The notes below the pieces were generated by a model, which did not search any database, had not been told where the DNA came from, and saw nothing but the letters and a program-made list of their open reading frames with translations. A stretch of 38,007 nucleotides of DNA from IMG/VR virus record IMGVR_UViG_3300006638_000010, positions 1 through 38,007 of that record; one strand, given 5' to 3'. This stretch comes from a virus. Positions 35,101-38,007 of the stretch are shown here, one piece after another (within the stretch, counting starts at the first letter, position 1; the number at the start of each line of letters is the position of its first letter). Both the position numbers and the translations under genes were made by a program.

Positions 35101-36345
35101 GCTGACGTTCAAGGCGCCAGTCGACACGGCGATGGAATTGGCCTGATTCTGAAGCGTTACCGTTGATGCTGAAAGAGATGTCGTCGAAACCGCTAAGAGA
35201 TTTTGATTTGTCTGAAGCGTCGCCAGGCTGATCGTATTGCCTTGGGCCGTTATGCTTGAAGTGTTAACTCCCAAAAAGAAGGTCGTTGATCCTTGAAGCG
35301 ATCCAGTTAGAGTATTGCTATCGACGACAATATTTGACGTGGGACTCGATACGATAATTGAGTTAGATGCAGAGCCCGTCGAAAGTGCCAAGGATGATGT
35401 CCCGCCGCCGCACCCGACATTGACAACCTTCCCCGTCGCGTCCGTTGTTATACATTGCGCCGGGGTGAGATAGGGAAGTTGGAGTGCCGTTCTATACGTT
35501 CCGCTCGATATATTGGAAGTGGCCGTTTGTGCGTTTGATCCATTAAAAATAAACTGTGTTGTCGAAATAATTATTGATCCGTCCGGCATCGTGTATCCGT
35601 AATTCGGAGAATTTACGGGACCAAATAAAGTGGTCACACCGTTAACGCTAAGTTTCGCGGTATCGGTGATATCGCCATTCGTTGTAAAGCCATTAGGAAA
35701 TATGGCGCCGGTGGCATTTAAAGAAGTGACTGTTAGGCTGGAAACGGTCATCGTCGATGACGTAACTGGCCCTATGAGAGTGATCCCATCGTCTCCTTCT
35801 ATGGTCAATTTTTGTTTCCCTGTCGCTCCATCGTTCCAGATAGCAGCACTCGTGTTATTGGCAGCGTTATCAAAATATTGCACAGCCCCAGCCTGCATTT
35901 CGGTTGCACCGCCAACCTTCAAACCCCCGACGATGTCCGCTACATTTGTCTGGAAAGAAGAAACAAATAAAGACTGATCGGTAGGGTCATACCTGAAATT
36001 AGTGTAATCGCCAGATACCGCATTCGATGATCCCGTGACAGAATAATAGGGAACTGCCAGTTTAGTAGCATTATTGATCGTTCCGTTTGGGCCTCCGCCT
36101 CCACCACCGGAGAGACAAGAAATGCTTATGACGGTTCCTGTTCCATCGGTAGTTAGGCATTGCCCAATGGTTAAATAGGGCAATTTAAGACCTTGTGCGA
36201 TGGTCCCATGCTGAACATAGAACGTCGATGGAACTTGCAAGAAGTTCTGATTCAGGATCGGCGCGCCGCCAGGGGGTCCGACGGGACCCCCCAGGGCGAC
36301 ACTCGATAATCCTGCGATGAGAAGGGCTGTTTTAAATAATCTCAT
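32131..36345 (-). CDS. Giant tail-fibre-like protein with Sec signal peptide
   Basis: The 1404-residue protein starts MRLFKTALLIAGLSSVALGG, a probable signal peptide, then GPVGPPGGAP. A module 'TFYVxxGTxxxxLxLPYL' occurs near residue 41 and again near 480. 'LPYLTxxQCxTTDxTGxVVxxxC' occurs near 55 and 295. Gly/Ser linkers (GGGGGG, GSGSGSGGGSG) separate domains. GVVAGTGLTGGGTSGSVTLN, VVIGTNTDTDTQLKVVGSTS and a C-terminal beta domain (WDLTAVLGSIGNGATVTTMA, ASKTYYLKYKASFSI) are typical of phage fibres. A fibre with its own export signal is unusual, as virion proteins normally assemble in the cytoplasm. Confidence 0.8.
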   Translation of the reverse strand: MRLFKTALLIAGLSSVALGGPVGPPGGAPILNQNFLQVPSTFYVQHGTIAQGLKLPYLTIGQCLTTDGTGTVISISCLSGGGGGGPNGTINNATKLAVPYYSVTGSSNAVSGDYTNFRYDPTDQSLFVSSFQTNVADIVGGLKVGGATEMQAGAVQYFDNAANNTSAAIWNDGATGKQKLTIEGDDGITLIGPVTSSTMTVSSLTVTSLNATGAIFPNGFTTNGDITDTAKLSVNGVTTLFGPVNSPNYGYTMPDGSIIISTTQFIFNGSNAQTATSNISSGTYRTALQLPYLTPAQCITTDATGKVVNVGCGGGTSSLALSTGSASNSIIVSSPTSNIVVDSNTLTGSLQGSTTFFLGVNTSSITAQGNTISLATLQTNQNLLAVSTTSLSASTVTLQNQANSIAVSTGALNVSTNSLQSQVNGKGVGTITGVVAGTGLTGGGTSGSVTLNLASATINNTSTLQSGATFYVSSGTVNSQLNLPYLKNYNLSPLGLGSNTIKPFLIASSGGITTTQIGTTAGTSNVGAGWWDNGTGYTMYLTGPADVNAADSLLYVQVNSSNTHGLQSAINGNSTCENGTCTSVGAFFNGTSFSGNTYAQGINASCSGPSTCYAAYLNSAGTGTNYGAYILNGAFFDAAPQVSTFTYGLYVGTLTIPALPNTILATNSFGQLISTTVTGGSGGGSSTTTVQLNGTTLSAQTTNFNFIPGTGLLVSGSTPTANNVSLTYSADTAVMLARATDQANTDRLCYASGASTTFACSMNPTLTAYTTGMCLTVVTSTNNVSFSTATLNVDTLGSKSILGFNGAALSTGAITTGDPLTVCLSSPSSTGWIIQGGSGSGSGGGSGTPGGSTNQIQYNNSGSFAGSSNFQFNGATVTVTGTGIPLVVTSSSPLNGVPITAMNIIGASSGTLAQGEGVEVNYKTQFDVGPLSVGYETFVPDNVTTGGAYGSTYRLFLGGTFLSGSPVYNNALTLSMEGSTANGGINLGAGSTNVPVDPWDVGIVTGGVGHAIAADARSSGGASAGLGVAYDFYGTDVNRQELLGSIEGISTTWSGSPTADITINPVNAGTQIEAMRVTGAGNVVIGTNTDTDTQLKVVGSTSNAYVGYFSTATVGGNSVAITTNATVVVTGSGNGAIQLTINSSTYGVVSASTTPIIGDYLVVSSTNGTVTYSTGTGGGSGGSGGGSGSGTVNVTPQYQIGYMALSSSNVITSSANFTNNGTTITMTNMSQVVQSNVSTVTAIGVYFNYAGSSVTASSVTFPISMGTTSGGNAISGSIGEYISTAAPVAVAFPTTGNYGDLVSTTVTAGEWDLTAVLGSIGNGATVTTMAVGISSTTGNSAAGLIEGDSLVNSLGPTAATDTFASIPNFRVSLTASKTYYLKYKASFSIATPNAVGRLSARRIR

Positions 36346-36358
36346 TTAGGTCCTCGGC

Positions 36359-37993
36359 TCAGGTCGCTCCGTTCTTTTGGTAAACAACCACTGAGTAATT
36401 AACCGATCCTGTCGTCGGAGCGCCGTATAAGATCCTCAGATACCGCCAGGGCCAATAGCCTATCGCCCATGTCGTCGTTCCCGCTGCCCAGGGCGTTGCC
36501 AACGATATAGGCGTAATGCTCACCCCGTTTTCGATGGATGTGACCGACGCGAAGTTTACTCCGTCGTTGCTGGCCTGAAGCGAAAACATGGCCGACCCCG
36601 AGATAGGAGCATTTGTCAGCGTGAACGTGTCCGCACTTGTTTTCGTCTGTGAGGATGTTATGACGATCCCTAATCCCGCCGCAGAACCAGTTGACGTTGT
36701 CGCTAATGCGAACTGATTGGCATTTATAGCGATCGCGTAGTAGGTCGTGTTAAGAGCCAGGGGAGACAACGTTACACCGGCCGCTGAGAGATAAACCGGC
36801 ATCCCTGTCGTAAGTCCGTGGTTTGTGACGTTGATCGGCGCCGTTCCAATCGTATACGCCGAGGACGTCCCGCCGAAACTCGTGCCGGCCGCAATACCCG
36901 TCAATGTGCTGCTTGACGTGAATGGCGAGAGCGTAAGAACCGCCTGCGTAGAAGAGGCGATCGCATACCCAGGTCCGACAGCCGTCGCCGTCGCCGTCAC
37001 GACGTTTGATATCGCCTGCGCGGTGAACCCGAGCGTCGTGCTGCTGTTATTGATGGCGGCAGCAATGGAAGTCGCTAAGTTCGCCGTTGTGGAGCTAGCC
37101 AATGGCGGAGCCCACGCGATTCCTGTGGTCAGGATGTAATTGCCGATCTGGATAGACCCGGCGTTTTGGCCCAGGGCTGACGTGTTATTGGCCGTCAATG
37201 CGCCGGTAGAGGTAGAGAATACGTCTGCATTCCCCCAGGCGCCGGCTTTGTTGGCCGTGAATGTGACGACTGTCGCCGCGGTTGTGGCTGCCGTGATCCC
37301 GTATCCACCCGTTGCGTTCCATCCGTTAGCGATACTAACCGCCGTATTGCTGGAATACGTGGGGTCCGCGATCCATTGCTGACCCTGCGTTAACGTGACA
37401 GTGGAATTAACGGATGGGTTAAAGTAGGAGATGACAGCATTATCTACGCCGCCCGTAAATGCTCCCGCGGGCATGGCCGCAGAAGTCGAGCTTGTGATCG
37501 TCCAGCTATTGGCGAAACTGCCCGCCATGTTTGCCGTGAGCGTAATAGACGAGCTTCCAACAGGACTCACCGCCGCTATAAGACCGGAGACAGAGTTTGA
37601 CGCGTAGCCCGTGAAACTGGCAATCGCCTGATTCATCTTGTAGTTGATGCTGGCGGCCAACGCTATAGCCGTCGCGTTAGACGAAGCTCCTACCTGATAG
37701 TCCGTTCCTCCGACAAAGGTAAACGTGGTCTGTACGACATTCCCGCCGGTCGGAATAGACACTCCGATAGTAACGGTCGAAGCGTTCAGTGCCGCGGTCG
37801 AATTGGACGAGATGTTAAGCGTAGCTGCCGCTTTTGCGGCGATTAGCGCGGAGTCTATCGAAACCGTAATTGTATCCTTATCAGCGATTCCGACCGTTGA
37901 CGCCGTAGAAACGACCGTTACCGAGAACGTCGAAACGCTGCCGTCTTTAAACGAAACCGCCGGGACCGTGGCGGATGCGTAATTAATCTGCAT
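36359..37993 (-). CDS. Repetitive structural/adhesin protein (start possibly outside window)
   Basis: The protein has 544 residues from ATG 37993, but the frame stays open upstream to the window edge (GAC CTC ATC GGG ATG), so it may be an internal Met of a larger protein. It is Ala/Ser/Thr-rich, with three related modules: ATAIALAASINYKMNQAIAS with SSITLTANMAGSFANSWTIT; AVSIANGWNATGGYGITAAT with VVTFTANKAGAWGN; and NLATSIAAAINNSSTTLGFT with VVTATATAVGPGYAI. The C-terminal domain FSLQASNDGVNFASV ends with WPWRYLRILYGAPTTGSVNY, as in phage structural proteins. No signal peptide is visible. GAGGACCTAA before the next gene links it with the fibre gene. Confidence 0.75.
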   Translation of the reverse strand: MQINYASATVPAVSFKDGSVSTFSVTVVSTASTVGIADKDTITVSIDSALIAAKAAATLNISSNSTAALNASTVTIGVSIPTGGNVVQTTFTFVGGTDYQVGASSNATAIALAASINYKMNQAIASFTGYASNSVSGLIAAVSPVGSSSITLTANMAGSFANSWTITSSTSAAMPAGAFTGGVDNAVISYFNPSVNSTVTLTQGQQWIADPTYSSNTAVSIANGWNATGGYGITAATTAATVVTFTANKAGAWGNADVFSTSTGALTANNTSALGQNAGSIQIGNYILTTGIAWAPPLASSTTANLATSIAAAINNSSTTLGFTAQAISNVVTATATAVGPGYAIASSTQAVLTLSPFTSSSTLTGIAAGTSFGGTSSAYTIGTAPINVTNHGLTTGMPVYLSAAGVTLSPLALNTTYYAIAINANQFALATTSTGSAAGLGIVITSSQTKTSADTFTLTNAPISGSAMFSLQASNDGVNFASVTSIENGVSITPISLATPWAAGTTTWAIGYWPWRYLRILYGAPTTGSVNYSVVVYQKNGAT

Positions 37994-38007
37994 CCCGATG
38001 AGGTCAC

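Noticed and set aside
26308-37993. Diversity-generating retroelement, as in BPP-1-like phages
   Set aside because: No reverse transcriptase and no template/variable repeat pair were found in the window, although structural genes resemble that phage group.

Overview
The window is most of the genome of a tailed, short-tailed (T7-like podovirus) phage, probably a metagenomic contig. The evidence is a contiguous minus-strand module of small and large terminase, head-tail connector-type portal, scaffold, capsid, Bbp16- and Bbp19-type proteins (families named after Bordetella phage BPP-1), and T7 gp11/gp12/gp13/gp14-like tail and internal-virion genes. There is no integrase, reverse transcriptase, DNA polymerase, RNA polymerase, rRNA or tRNA that I can recognise. 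Strong Shine-Dalgarno sites, Sec signal peptides with AXA-type cleavage sites and a lipobox suggest a Gram-negative-type bacterial host. The taxon cannot be fixed from sequence alone.

Apart from three HNH endonuclease genes, every gene reads leftward on the minus strand, and neighbours mostly overlap by ATGA or TAATG. From right to left: (1) 38.0-26.3 kb holds a fibre/adhesin block in which four consecutive large genes (1404, 245, 705 and 991 residues) begin with Sec signal peptides, and two look like polysaccharide-active enzymes. (2) 26.3-23.1 kb is a likely lysis/accessory block with small membrane proteins, a DUF5675-like protein, a small exported protein, overlapping Cys-rich frames and a DUF1353 protein. 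(3) 23.08-22.66 kb is a gene-free control region with a consensus promoter overlapped by a perfect inverted repeat, a terminator just downstream, a second hairpin and a second promoter. (4) 22.66-13.02 kb is a dense early/replication operon of mostly tiny genes. It holds a PD-(D/E)XK nuclease, an SSB-like protein, a DnaD-like replication protein, a DUF6948-like protein, a Gly-rich repeat protein, RusA, four exported or membrane proteins, and a cytosine methyltransferase broken at a C10 tract; it ends with a small helix-turn-helix protein and a terminator. (5) 12.3-0 kb is the packaging and morphogenesis operon, running off the left edge in a gp14-like gene. On a circularly permuted map, the genes after gp14 would be expected between the left edge and the fibre genes at the right edge.

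Four HNH genes are scattered through the map. Three lie on the plus strand, in gaps between phage genes, each with a sigma70-like -10 box 6-7 bases before its ATG, so their transcripts are predicted to be nearly leaderless. The fourth is embedded in the early operon and has a normal ribosome binding site.

The most unusual parts are the run of exported fibre/glycosidase proteins, the promoter-operator-terminator control region, the leaderless antisense HNH cassettes, the possible phase-variable methyltransferase, the hexanucleotide-coded (GX)n protein, a three-way-junction-like element, and at least eight small Cys-rich (probably zinc-binding) proteins, several under 60 residues.
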